The notes under the pieces were generated by a model. That model was not told where the DNA came from and did not search any database. It saw only the letters and a list, made by a program, of their open reading frames with translations. The position numbers and the translations under genes are program-made. 64,000 nt of DNA from JAKFWI01 sp031398975 (lineage in GTDB: Bacteria; Pseudomonadota; Alphaproteobacteria; Caulobacterales; Aquidulcibacteraceae): NCBI GenBank assembly GCA_031398975.1, contig JANNOI010000021.1:1-64000 (forward strand). The letters are read 5' to 3'. Positions 1 to 8,760 of the stretch are shown here, piece after piece; the first letter of the stretch is position 1; every line of letters starts with the position of its first letter.

Positions 1-118
1 GCCCGCTTTCTTTGGCCCGCTTTCTTTGGCCCGCTTTCTTTGGCCCGCTTTCTTTGGCCCGCTTTCTTTGGCCCGCTTTCTTTGGCCCGCTTTCTTTGGC
101 CCGCTTTCTTTGGCCCGC
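1..118. repeat. 14-bp tandem repeat array, cut by the left edge
   Basis: Eight full copies of the 14-mer GCCCGCTTTCTTTG run head to tail from base 1, followed by a partial copy that decays near base 118. Copies look identical, which suggests recent expansion. The array continues beyond the left edge, so its full length is unknown. One strand is pyrimidine-rich in the TTTCTTT part. A 68-residue reading frame crosses it, but its composition is just the repeat translated, so I do not call a gene. Confidence 0.95.
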
Positions 119-197
119 CTTGTGGGCCCCCGCGCCCGCGCAAATTCCCTTGGCCGGACCGCGGCTTCTTGCTAGACCCCGTCCACGCCAGCGATCA

Positions 198-272
198 TCC
201 TCGGTAGCTCAGCGGTAGAGCAACCGGCTGTTAACCGGTTGGTCGTAGGTTCGAATCCTACCCGGGGAGCCA
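198..272 (+). tRNA. tRNA-Asn (GTT)
   Basis: A full cloverleaf can be drawn. The 7-bp acceptor stem pairs TCCTCGG with CCGGGGA (one T-G pair). The anticodon stem ACCGG/CCGGT encloses the loop CTGTTAA, giving anticodon GTT. The T arm contains GGTTCGAATCC, and an encoded CCA ends the gene. It stands alone on the plus strand, facing tRNA-Cys about 360 bp away. Confidence 0.97.
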
Positions 273-631
273 TGCGTGCGGGGGTGCAGCCCGACGCCAT
301 AGGTCACGGATCGTTCCGGTGACAGGGGTGACACCCGCCGTTCGAAGCGACGCGCCGAGAAGCGCCAGAGCTTGCGATAGCGGGTCTCCGTCACGGTAGG
401 AGCGGAACCTTCATCATCGTTGAAAGGGTCCTCGCAAGCGCGGCCTCGGCTTTCTCTGCCGAGACGATGCGCGGCCAGCGGGCGGGGCGTGAAGCAGCGC
501 CTCCTGAAGCGCCAAAACCGGCCTATCAGGCAGCGCGCCGCCTCGCAGGCGAGTGCATAGCGTTCTAGGATGTCCTGCACCAACACCCCGATAGGCGACG
601 ACCAAAACCGCTTGAGCCGCAGCAGGGGCGA
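273..631. other. Intergenic, no gene recognised
   Basis: This 359-bp stretch separates two convergent tRNA genes. Reverse-strand reading frames cross it, but they run into the tRNA antisense strands and are rich in Arg, Pro and Ser, as chance frames in GC-rich DNA are. I see no ribosome binding site, conserved motif or convincing terminator. Confidence 0.6.
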
Positions 632-705
632 TGGAGGCCACGTCCGGAATCGAACCGGAGTACACGGATTTGCAGTCCGCTGCGTAACCTCTCCGCCACG
701 TGGCC
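632..705 (-). tRNA. tRNA-Cys (GCA)
   Basis: Read on the minus strand, the gene starts GGCCACG and the matching CGTGGCC closes the acceptor stem. The anticodon loop is CTGCAAA, so the anticodon is GCA. The T loop reads GGTTCGATTCC and a CCA end is encoded. The D-arm is short, as usual for bacterial tRNA-Cys. Confidence 0.96.
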
Positions 706-861
706 TTGAACGACTGCGAGGCAAGGGATAGCAAGCGCGGGGCCGGGCTGCAATGGCGGGTGCGCCGCCGTCTGGGCCTTGGCCTTGCGCCGGGCTCAGG
801 CCGCGGAGGCTTGCCCGGGGACGGCTTGGCGCTTGCCGAACGGGCGGGTAGGGAGCAGGGC

Positions 862-1512
862 ATGGATTTTGCGCGGGCGCGGGCGGCGATGGTGGAGAGC
901 CAGGTGCGCACGGCCGACGTGACGAACCCCGCCATCCTCGCCGCGATGCGCGCGCTGCCCCGGGAGCTGTTCGTGGCGGCGAGCGCGCGGGCGCTAGCCT
1001 ATGCCGATATCGAGCCGGAAGCCGCGCCGGGGCGGGTGCTGCTGCGGCCGCGCGATCTCGCCAAGCTGCTGCACGAGGCCGCCCCCCGCCCGGGGGACCG
1101 CGCTCTCGAGCTCGCGGGGGCGACCGGCTATGGCGCGGCGGTGCTTGGGGCGTGCGTCGCGCAGGTGTTCACCCAGGACCCGAGCCCGGAGCTTTCCTTC
1201 GCCGCCCGCGCCGCGCTGGACAAAAGCGGGGCGGCCAACGTCACCGCGGTGTGCACCGAGGCGTCCACCGGCTGGCCGGACGGGGCGCCGTATGACCTGA
1301 TCGTGCTGAACGGGGCCACCGAATTCATCCCCGAACCCTGGTTTGCGCAGCTGGCGGAGGGGGGCCGGCTTGCGGTGATCGTGCGTGCGGGCCCGATCGG
1401 GCAGGCGCGGATCTACCTCCGGTCCGGGGGCGCGCCGGGTTTTCGCACCGCCTTCGACGCCGCGCCCGCGCTTGCGCCGGGGCTGGTCAAGGTGCGTGAA
1501 TTCGCTTTTTGA
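862..1512 (+). CDS. Protein-L-isoaspartate O-methyltransferase family protein
   Basis: A 216-residue SAM-dependent methyltransferase of the Pcm family, which methylates L-isoaspartyl residues in damaged proteins in the cytoplasm. The N-terminus matches alphaproteobacterial Pcm-like proteins (MVESQVRTADVTNPAI, then the LPRELFV motif). The SAM motif I is degenerate: LELAGATGYGAAVLG where classical Pcm has a GxGxGY pattern, and the post-I acidic residue region is weak. This subgroup commonly sits just upstream of tolC in this class, as it does here (66 bp). The ATG at 862 is chosen because GGGAGCAGGG lies just upstream and the conserved N-terminus begins there. True repair activity is uncertain given the altered motif; a non-repair methyltransferase role is possible. 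Confidence 0.85.
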   Translation: MDFARARAAMVESQVRTADVTNPAILAAMRALPRELFVAASARALAYADIEPEAAPGRVLLRPRDLAKLLHEAAPRPGDRALELAGATGYGAAVLGACVAQVFTQDPSPELSFAARAALDKSGAANVTAVCTEASTGWPDGAPYDLIVLNGATEFIPEPWFAQLAEGGRLAVIVRAGPIGQARIYLRSGGAPGFRTAFDAAPALAPGLVKVREFAF

Positions 1513-1577
1513 GCCCAACGTTAGCGGAAGCGACACGCCCAGCGCCTATATCGGGGCGGGAACGCGAAGGAGGATCA

Positions 1578-2885
1578 ATGCGCCCCTGGTTCGCCGCCGC
1601 TGCGGCTGTCGCCGCCCTTGCCCCATGCGCCGCCCCGGCGGAGACGCTGGTAGAGGCGCTGACGGCGGCGTATGTGAACAACCCCGATCTGCAGGCCGCG
1701 CGCGCCGCCGCCCGCTCGGCGCGGGAGGATTTCCCCCAGGCGCTCGCCGGCTATCTGCCCCGGGTGGACGCGTTCGGCTCGTACGGGACCGAGCGGACCG
1801 AAGACCGGCCCGGCCTTGGGGTGCAGCGCGCAGAGCCCTATTCCTATGGCCTCTCCGTTTCCCAGCAACTTTATACAGGCGGGCTCCGCGGGGCCCAGAT
1901 CGAGCAGGCGCGCGCCGGAATCGCGAGCGCCCGCCAGAGCCTGCGCGCCACCGAGCAGGACGTGCTGGTGTCGGTGATCCAGGCCTATGTGGACGTGCGC
2001 CGGGACGAGGAGGTGGTGCGCATCCGCCGCTCCAACCTGGAAGTGCTCGAGCGCCGGCTCGAGGAATCGCAGAGCCGCTTCGAGGTGGGCGACGTGACCC
2101 AGACCGACGTCGCGCAATCGCGGGCGCGCAGGGCGGGCGCGCAATCGGATCTGACCAGCGCGCTTTCGGTGCTGGAGGCGAGCCGCGCGCGCTACGTGCA
2201 GGTGATCGGGCGCACGCCCGAGGCCCTGGAAGCGCCCCCGCCGGCCCCGCCCACGCCAGAAACGCTGCAGGCGGCGATCGAAGCGGGCCTCGCGGCCAAT
2301 CCCGATTACCTCCAACTCGCCGAGCTCGAGCGGTCCGCCAAGGCGCAGGTGGACATCGAGCGCAGCGACCGGCGCCCGCAAATCTCCATCGTCGGGGAGG
2401 TGACGCGCGAATATGACGGGCGTGACAGCGATTACCGCGCCGACGATGCGAGCGCCTCGGCCGAGCTCACGATCCCGCTGTTCGACGGCGGCTATGCCCG
2501 CGCGCGGGTGCGCCAGGCGCGGCGGGAGCTCGACCGGACGCGCGCCCAGCGCGAATCGGTGCGCCGCCAGGTGGTGCGCGACGTGATCGCGGCCTGGAAC
2601 GATTATGGCGCAGCCCAAGGCGTCACCGCCTCCTCGCGGGAGCAGGTGAGCGCCAACGAATTGGCGCTGGAGGGGGCGCGAGAGGAGTTCCAGGCGGGCC
2701 TGCGCACCACGCTCGACGTGCTGAACGCCCAGCAGGAATTGCTCGATTCGCGCCTGGCCGTGGTGAGCGCGGAGCGTGACGCCTATGTCGCGCAGCATGC
2801 GCTTTTGGCGGCGGCCGGGCGCCTCGACGGGGCGGCGCTGGGCGTTAACGCGCCATTATACGATCCAGACAAGCATCGGCGCTGA
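1578..2885 (+). CDS. tolC: TolC family outer membrane efflux protein
   Basis: A 435-residue outer membrane channel protein. A signal peptide is visible (MRPWF, then an Ala/Val-rich core to about residue 22, cleavage near CAAPAE). Two OEP repeats follow, with the hallmark LVEALTAAYVNNPDLQAARA opening the first and a long coiled helix region with many Arg/Glu heptads. The protein forms the trimeric outer membrane duct used by RND pumps and type I secretion. AAGGAGGA lies 7 bp before the ATG at 1578, which fixes the start. The upstream pcm-like gene and downstream popZ fit a common alphaproteobacterial order. No pump subunits are adjacent, so its partners are encoded elsewhere. Confidence 0.93.
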   Translation: MRPWFAAAAAVAALAPCAAPAETLVEALTAAYVNNPDLQAARAAARSAREDFPQALAGYLPRVDAFGSYGTERTEDRPGLGVQRAEPYSYGLSVSQQLYTGGLRGAQIEQARAGIASARQSLRATEQDVLVSVIQAYVDVRRDEEVVRIRRSNLEVLERRLEESQSRFEVGDVTQTDVAQSRARRAGAQSDLTSALSVLEASRARYVQVIGRTPEALEAPPPAPPTPETLQAAIEAGLAANPDYLQLAELERSAKAQVDIERSDRRPQISIVGEVTREYDGRDSDYRADDASASAELTIPLFDGGYARARVRQARRELDRTRAQRESVRRQVVRDVIAAWNDYGAAQGVTASSREQVSANELALEGAREEFQAGLRTTLDVLNAQQELLDSRLAVVSAERDAYVAQHALLAAAGRLDGAALGVNAPLYDPDKHRR

Positions 2886-3012
2886 AACGGGGTGAGTCGT
2901 CCTCAGGGGCCCGCAGCGGCGCGTGGGCCACATATGGCGGCGTTAACCCCCGACCGGTACCTTGGCTTGTGCGATTCGCGGCGGCGGATCGGTTACGGAA
3001 CGGAAGATCCCC

Positions 3013-3534
3013 ATGGCGATGCAGGAGCCCCAGGCCGAACCTTCGATGGAGGAGATCCTCGCCTCCATTCGCCGAATCATCTCGGAGGAGGATCAGCAGC
3101 CCGAGGCGCGGGCCCCCTCCGAGCCGGTCCTCGAGCTCACCGAGCCCGCGGAAGACCACGACATCGTGGCCTTTGAGGAAGAGGCGGCGCCTCAGCCTGC
3201 CCCTCCGCCGGCGCAGACGCCTCCGCCTGCGGCTCCACCCGTGTCGGTGATCGCGCCGGTCGCGGCGATGGCGGCGGCGCCCGTCCCGCCGGCCGTCAGC
3301 CCCCGCGAGGACGAGAGCCTGGTGGGCGACCGGGCGGTCAGCGCCGCGGCGGGGGCCTTCACGCGCCTCGCTGGCAGCGTGCGCATCGCCGACGCCCCGG
3401 GCCAGACGCTGGAAGGCATGATCCGCGAACTGGTGCGCCCGATGCTGAAGGACTGGCTGGACGCGAACCTCGCCGCTATCGTGGAGGCGAAGGTGGAAGC
3501 CGAACTCGACCGCATCTCCCGGCTGGCGCGCTAG
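3013..3534 (+). CDS. popZ: Polar organizing protein PopZ (DUF2497)
   Basis: A 173-residue protein with the PopZ layout. The N-terminal helix carries the conserved EPSMEEILASIRRIISEE box (about residues 7-24), used for partner binding. An acidic, Pro-rich disordered linker spans about residues 30-100. The C-terminal helices contain GMIRELVRPMLKDWLDANL, the oligomerisation region. In Caulobacter PopZ forms a polar matrix that anchors the chromosome origin through ParB and recruits cell-cycle kinases. The ATG at 3013 is chosen because the family N-terminus starts within a few residues of it. Position between tolC and valS agrees with other genomes of the class. Confidence 0.93.
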   Translation: MAMQEPQAEPSMEEILASIRRIISEEDQQPEARAPSEPVLELTEPAEDHDIVAFEEEAAPQPAPPPAQTPPPAAPPVSVIAPVAAMAAAPVPPAVSPREDESLVGDRAVSAAAGAFTRLAGSVRIADAPGQTLEGMIRELVRPMLKDWLDANLAAIVEAKVEAELDRISRLAR

Positions 3535-3665
3535 GTAGGGGGCAGGCGACGCCCGACGCCGGACACCGGCGGCGGACAAGAGACAGCGGACAAGGGCGTC
3601 GCCTCGCGGGCGTGCGCCTGATATAGCCCTCCGGCTAGCGTTGTCCGCGAGTGTCCTTCCTCTCC

Positions 3666-6377
3666 ATGCTCGACACCAATTTCGATCCCAAATCCGCCGA
3701 AGCGCGCCTTTATGCGGCCTGGGAGCGGGCCGGGGCCTTTCAGCCCGCCTCCGATCCTGGGGCCCCGCCCTTCGCCATCGTCATCCCGCCGCCGAACGTC
3801 ACCGGCGCGCTGCACATCGGCCACGCCCTGAACGCCACCCTCCAGGACGTGCTGGTCCGGTTCGAGCGGCTGCGCGGCAAGGCGGTGCTGTGGCAGCCGG
3901 GCACCGACCATGCGGGCATCGCCACCCAGATGGTGGTGGAGCGCCAGCTCGGAGAAGAAGGCAATGCCGATCGCCGCGCGCTGGGCAGGGAGGCGTTCCT
4001 GAAGCGCGTCTGGGCCTGGAAGGCGCAATCGGGCGGGGCGATCTTGCGGCAATTGCGCCGGCTCGGATGCTCGGCCGATTGGAGCCGCGAGCGGTTCACG
4101 ATGGACGAGGGATTGTCCGCCGCGGTCCGCAAAGTGTTCGTCCAGCTCCACCGCGAGGGGCTTTTGTACCGCGACAAGCGCCTGGTGAACTGGGACCCCC
4201 ATTTCCGCACCGCCATCTCCGATCTCGAAGTGGCTTCGATCGAGACCAAGGGCGCGCTTTATTATTTCGACTATCCGTTGGCGGACGATCCCGGCGTGAC
4301 GCTGACCGTGGCCACCACACGGCCGGAGACGATGCTGGGGGACGTCGCGGTCGCGGTGCACCCCGAGGATCCGCGCCACCAGCATCTGGTGGGCAGACTT
4401 TTGCGCCTGCCGCTGACAGGCCGCCTCATCCCGGTGATCGCCGACGCCTATTCCGATCCCGACAAGGGCGCGGGCGCGGTGAAGATCACGCCGGCCCATG
4501 ATTTCAACGATTTCGAGCTCGCCCGCCGCCACGATCTTCCGATGATCGGCGTGCTCGATCCCGATGCGCGCCTGGCGCTGCGCGACAATGCAGACTTCCT
4601 CGCAGGCCTCCCCCCCTCGCCCGACCTCGACGAAGCCCTGACTTTGCACGGCCTCGATCGCTTCGAGGCGCGCGCGCGCGTGGTGGCGATGATGGAGGCG
4701 CGCGGGCTGCTCGCGAAGGTGGAGCAGCATGTCCACGCGCTGCCGCACGGGGACCGTTCGGGCGTGGTCATCGAACCGAGGCTCACCGACCAATGGTACG
4801 TGGACGCGCCAGCGCTCGCGCGCCCGGCGGTGGCCGCGGTCGAGGACGGGCGCACGCGCTTTCATCCCAAGACTTGGGAAAAGACCTATTTCGAGTGGAT
4901 GCGCAATATCGAGCCCTGGTGCGTGTCGCGCCAGATCTGGTGGGGACACCGCATCCCCGCCTGGTACGGCCCGGACGGGGCGATCTTCGTCGCCGAAACG
5001 GAGGCCCAAGCCCTGCAGGCCGCGACCGAGCGCTACGGCGCGCCCACCCCCCTGCGCCAGGACGAGGACGTGCTCGACACCTGGTTCTCCTCGGCCTTAT
5101 GGCCGTTCTCGACGCTGGGCTGGCCGGAACAGACCAAAGACCTCGCCCGCTTCTACCCCACCGCCACCCTCGTCACCGCCCACGACATCATCTTCTTCTG
5201 GGTGGCGCGGATGATGATGATGGGCCTGCACTTCCTGAAGGAGGCGCCGTTCCGCGACGTCTACATCCACGCCCTCGTCCGCGACGCCAAGGGCGCGAAG
5301 ATGTCGAAGTCGAAAGGCAATTCGCTCGATCCGCTCGACCTTGTGGACCAGTACGGCGCCGACGCGCTGCGCTTCACGCTGACGGCGATGGCCGCCCAAG
5401 GGCGCGACATCAAACTCTCCCCGCAGCGGATCGAGGGCTACCGCAATTTCGGCACCAAACTCTGGAACGCCGCGCGCTTTTGTCAGATGAACGAATGCGC
5501 GCTGTGGGAGACGTTCGATCCCCATGCCGTGGGGCAGCCCGTCAATCGCTGGATCGTGGGGGAGGTGGCGCGCACGGCGCGTCTGGTGACCCACGAATTG
5601 GAGGCCTACCGCTTCAACGAGGCCGCCGGCGCGCTCTACCGGTTTGTCTGGAACGTGTTCTGCGACTGGTACCTCGAACTCATCAAGCCGCTGCTGGCGG
5701 GCGAGGACGAGGGGGCCAAAGTCGAGACGCGGCGCACCGCCGCCTGGGCGCTCGACCAGGCGCTCGTGCTGGCGCACCCATTCATGCCGTTCATCACCGA
5801 GGAATTGTGGGGCCGCCTCGCGGAGTTCGGGCCCCCGCGCAAGAGTCTGCTGGCGCTTTCCGCCTGGCCGGATCTGGGGGAGGGGCTCGACGCGCCCGAG
5901 GCCGCCGAAGAGATCGAGTGGCTGGTGCGGCTCGTGTCGGAGACGCGCTCGATGCGGGCCGAACTCAACGTGCCCGCGGGCGCGAAGATACCGCTGCTCC
6001 TGATCGGGGCGGACCGGCCCACCGCCGCCCGGCTCGAGCGCTACCAGGACCTGATCGACCGTCTCGCTCGGCTCGATTATTCCACGACCGCCGAAGCCGC
6101 CCCCCCGGGCGCGGTGACGTTCGTGCTGGACGGCGCGACGGTCGCGCTGCCGCTGGAGGGGGTGGTCGATTTCGCGGCCGAATCCGATCGCCTCGCCAAG
6201 GAGATCACGAAGCTGGAGGCCGAAATCCGCAAGAACGAAGCCAAACTCGCCAATGCCGACTTCGTGCGCAAGGCGCCGGAAGAAGTGGTAGAGGAGATCC
6301 GCGAACGGGCCGCCGAGGCCGAAACCGCGCGCGAGAAGCTCGCCGCCGCCCGGCGACGGCTCAGCGCAGCGCTCTAG
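3666..6377 (+). CDS. valS: Valyl-tRNA synthetase
   Basis: A 903-residue class Ia aminoacyl-tRNA synthetase charging tRNA-Val. The HIGH motif is seen in PPNVTGALHIGHAL (about residue 50) and the KMSKS loop in AKMSKSKGNSLDP (about residue 545). Between them lies the CP1 editing domain (TTRPETMLGDVAVAVHP), which hydrolyses Thr-tRNA-Val. The C-terminal 60 residues form a coiled coil (EITKLEAEIRKNEAKL), the usual ValS tRNA-binding arm. The ATG at 3666 is used because the family N-terminus begins MLDxxFDP; an in-frame GTG at 3651 would add five residues. No strong ribosome binding site precedes either start. Confidence 0.97.
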   Translation: MLDTNFDPKSAEARLYAAWERAGAFQPASDPGAPPFAIVIPPPNVTGALHIGHALNATLQDVLVRFERLRGKAVLWQPGTDHAGIATQMVVERQLGEEGNADRRALGREAFLKRVWAWKAQSGGAILRQLRRLGCSADWSRERFTMDEGLSAAVRKVFVQLHREGLLYRDKRLVNWDPHFRTAISDLEVASIETKGALYYFDYPLADDPGVTLTVATTRPETMLGDVAVAVHPEDPRHQHLVGRLLRLPLTGRLIPVIADAYSDPDKGAGAVKITPAHDFNDFELARRHDLPMIGVLDPDARLALRDNADFLAGLPPSPDLDEALTLHGLDRFEARARVVAMMEARGLLAKVEQHVHALPHGDRSGVVIEPRLTDQWYVDAPALARPAVAAVEDGRTRFHPKTWEKTYFEWMRNIEPWCVSRQIWWGHRIPAWYGPDGAIFVAETEAQALQAATERYGAPTPLRQDEDVLDTWFSSALWPFSTLGWPEQTKDLARFYPTATLVTAHDIIFFWVARMMMMGLHFLKEAPFRDVYIHALVRDAKGAKMSKSKGNSLDPLDLVDQYGADALRFTLTAMAAQGRDIKLSPQRIEGYRNFGTKLWNAARFCQMNECALWETFDPHAVGQPVNRWIVGEVARTARLVTHELEAYRFNEAAGALYRFVWNVFCDWYLELIKPLLAGEDEGAKVETRRTAAWALDQALVLAHPFMPFITEELWGRLAEFGPPRKSLLALSAWPDLGEGLDAPEAAEEIEWLVRLVSETRSMRAELNVPAGAKIPLLLIGADRPTAARLERYQDLIDRLARLDYSTTAEAAPPGAVTFVLDGATVALPLEGVVDFAAESDRLAKEITKLEAEIRKNEAKLANADFVRKAPEEVVEEIRERAAEAETAREKLAAARRRLSAAL

Positions 6378-6397
6378 AAAACAAGCTGGGAACAAAC

Positions 6398-8119
6398 ATG
6401 ACCAAGACTTGGGACAAGTCAAAACTGCCCTCGCGCCACGTCACGGAAGGGCCCGCGCGCGCGCCGCACCGCTCTTATCTCTACGCCATGGGCCTCGGCA
6501 CAAAAGACATCGAGGCGCCCTTCGTGGGCGTGGCCTCCTGCTGGAACGAGGCGGCGCCGTGCAACACCACCCTGATGCGCCAGGCGCATGCGGTCTCCGC
6601 CGGCGTCAAGGCCGCGGGCGCCACGCCGCGCGAATTTTGCACCATCACCGTCACCGACGGGATCGCCATGGGCCACGAGGGGATGCGCTCCTCGCTCGTC
6701 TCGCGCGAGGTGATCGCGGACTCCGTCGAGCTGACGATCCGCGGCCACGGCTATGACGCGCTCGTTGGGGTGGCGGGGTGTGACAAGAGTTTGCCCGGCA
6801 TGATGATGGCGATGCTGCGCCTCAACGTGCCGAGCGTCTTCCTCTATGGCGGCTCGATCCTTCCAGGGGTTTGGCGGGGGCGGGAAGTCAATGTGCGGGA
6901 CCTGTTTGAGGGCGTAGGCGCGCATGCGGCGGGCGCGATGTCGCTTGAGGATCTGAACGATCTGGAAAAGCACGCCTGCCCGGGCGACGGCGCGTGCGGG
7001 GGCCAGTATACGGCCAACACGATGGCCTGCGTGTCGGAAGCGATCGGGCTCGCTTTGCCGCTCTCTTCCGCGCTGCCTGCGCCCTATGAAAGCCGCGACG
7101 CCTATGCCCGCGCCAGCGGCGAGGCGGTGGTGGCGCTGCTCGAATCCAACATCCGCCCGCGCGACATCTGCACCCGCGAGGCGTTCGAGAACGCCGCCAT
7201 CGTGGTGGCCGCGTCCGGCGGCTCCACCAATGGCGGGCTGCACCTGCCGGCGATGGCCCACGAAGCGGGGGTCAAGTTCACACTCGAGGACGTCGCGCGC
7301 GCGTTCAAGCGGACGCCCTGGCTCTGCGATCTCCAGCCCGGAGGCAGATACGTGGCCAAACATATGGGCGAGGCGGGCGGCGCGCCGGCCTTGCTGCGGG
7401 TGCTGTTGGACGCGGGGCTCCTGCACGGCGATGTCATGACCGTCACCGGGCGGACGTTGCGGGAAAACCTCGAAGGCGTGCGCTGGCGGCCCGATCAGGA
7501 CGTGATCCGTCCCATGGACAATCCCCTTTCCGCCCATGGCGGGGTGGTGGGCCTGTGGGGCAGCCTCGCGCCCGAGGGCGCGCTCGTGAAGATCGCCGGC
7601 ATGGAGCGCATCCAGTTCCGCGGGCCCGCCCGCGTGTTCGACGGCGAGGAGGCGTGCTTCGCGGCGATCTCAAATCGTCAGTACAAGGAAGGCGAGGTGC
7701 TGGTGATCCGCTATGAGGGCCCGCGCGGGGGTCCCGGCATGCGCGAGATGCTGTCCACCACCGCCGCGCTCTACGGCCAAGGCATGGGGGACAAAGTCGC
7801 GCTCGTGACGGACGGGCGCTTTTCGGGCGCCACGCGCGGCTTTTGCATCGGCCATGTCGGCCCCGAGGCGCAGGCCGGGGGCCCCATCGCGCTCGTGGCG
7901 GACGGGGATATGATCGCCATCGACGCCGAGACCGGGCGGATCGACGTCGAAGTCAGCGACGCCGAACTCAGCGCGCGCAAGAGGGCCTGGGGCCCCCGCC
8001 AGACTTTGTACGGCTCGGGCGCGCTCTGGAAATATGCGCAAGCGGTGGGGCCTGCCCATCTGGGCGCCGTCACCCATCCCGGCGCGGCCGAAGAGCGCCA
8101 CGTCTACGCCGATATCTGA
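6398..8119 (+). CDS. ilvD: Dihydroxy-acid dehydratase
   Basis: A 573-residue IlvD/Edd family enzyme converting 2,3-dihydroxy acids to 2-keto acids in valine, leucine and isoleucine synthesis. Fe-S cluster cysteines can be seen in SCWNEAAPCN (about residue 47), GCDKSLPG (about 127) and CPGDGACGGQYTANTM (about 199). The substrate-binding region ends GRFSGATRGFCIGHVGPEA near the C-terminus. Length is close to the family norm (550-620). It follows valS by 20 bp, so the two are probably cotranscribed, though their functions are only loosely linked through branched-chain amino acid supply. Edd is the alternative for this family, but sequence order and length favour IlvD. Confidence 0.95.
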   Translation: MTKTWDKSKLPSRHVTEGPARAPHRSYLYAMGLGTKDIEAPFVGVASCWNEAAPCNTTLMRQAHAVSAGVKAAGATPREFCTITVTDGIAMGHEGMRSSLVSREVIADSVELTIRGHGYDALVGVAGCDKSLPGMMMAMLRLNVPSVFLYGGSILPGVWRGREVNVRDLFEGVGAHAAGAMSLEDLNDLEKHACPGDGACGGQYTANTMACVSEAIGLALPLSSALPAPYESRDAYARASGEAVVALLESNIRPRDICTREAFENAAIVVAASGGSTNGGLHLPAMAHEAGVKFTLEDVARAFKRTPWLCDLQPGGRYVAKHMGEAGGAPALLRVLLDAGLLHGDVMTVTGRTLRENLEGVRWRPDQDVIRPMDNPLSAHGGVVGLWGSLAPEGALVKIAGMERIQFRGPARVFDGEEACFAAISNRQYKEGEVLVIRYEGPRGGPGMREMLSTTAALYGQGMGDKVALVTDGRFSGATRGFCIGHVGPEAQAGGPIALVADGDMIAIDAETGRIDVEVSDAELSARKRAWGPRQTLYGSGALWKYAQAVGPAHLGAVTHPGAAEERHVYADI

Positions 8120-8159
8120 CTTGAGGAGGAGGAAGCGCCGGCTGCGGAAAAAGCGGGCC

Positions 8160-8723
8160 TTAAGCCAATCCTGTCGTTTCCACCCGCACGCCGGCCAGGG
8201 TCAGGCACGTCGCCGCCTCGCCGAACGCGACGAGCGCGGCGCGGGTGAAGGCCCCGTCCTTCGGCGCGGCGAATTGGTGGATCACGCGGGCGTTCAGATC
8301 GACTACCCAATATTCCGGCGCGCCGGCCTTGGCGTAGCTTTCGCGCTTGGGGCCCAGATCGTCCTGCAAGGTGGAATCGGCGACCTCGATCACCAGGCGC
8401 ACCGCGTCCCCCGGGACGGGGCCCTGCACGTCCCGCGCGGCCCAGAGGAAGATGTCCGGCAGGGGCATGAAGCCGCCGCCGAACCGGACGCTTATTTCCA
8501 CGCTGGCTTCCAGCGCTAAGCCGGCCGCGTCGACGCTGTCCGCGAGTCGCCGGAATAAAAGCGATTTGGCCCGCCCGTGCGGCGCGTATTGCGCATTCAT
8601 CCGAATTAACACCCCTTCGCGCAGCTCGACGCGACCCAGATCGTCGAACGCGCCCTTGCCGATGAGGCGCTCGAACTCGTCGTCGGTGAAGGTCGCGGGG
8701 CGGGGAACGGCGTGCGCTGTCAT
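8160..8723 (-). CDS. Uma2 family endonuclease-like protein (DUF820)
   Basis: A 187-residue protein of the Uma2 family, a PD-(D/E)XK-fold group of unknown role. The signature is clear: VELREGVLIRMN near residue 35, then MPLPDIFL, VRLVIEVADSTLQDD and KRESYAKAGAPEYWVVDL, giving the D...ExK-like active site. Uma2 genes are very abundant in cyanobacteria and scattered elsewhere, usually as solitary genes; none has a firmly established function. It sits between ilvD (convergent, 40 bp) and xthA (same strand). Nuclease activity is inferred from fold only. Confidence 0.88.
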   Translation of the reverse strand: MTAHAVPRPATFTDDEFERLIGKGAFDDLGRVELREGVLIRMNAQYAPHGRAKSLLFRRLADSVDAAGLALEASVEISVRFGGGFMPLPDIFLWAARDVQGPVPGDAVRLVIEVADSTLQDDLGPKRESYAKAGAPEYWVVDLNARVIHQFAAPKDGAFTRAALVAFGEAATCLTLAGVRVETTGLA

Positions 8724-8760
8724 GGCGCGATGCTATCGCGGCGCGCGGAGAGCGCCAAAC

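Noticed and set aside
12..218. 68-residue frame over the 14-bp repeat
   Set aside because: It is only the repeat translated, has no ribosome binding site and runs into tRNA-Asn.
209..724. 171-residue reverse frame ending in an RIRTYDQPVNSRLLYR-like tail
   Set aside because: The tail is the antisense of tRNA-Asn, and the frame also crosses tRNA-Cys; a known annotation artefact.
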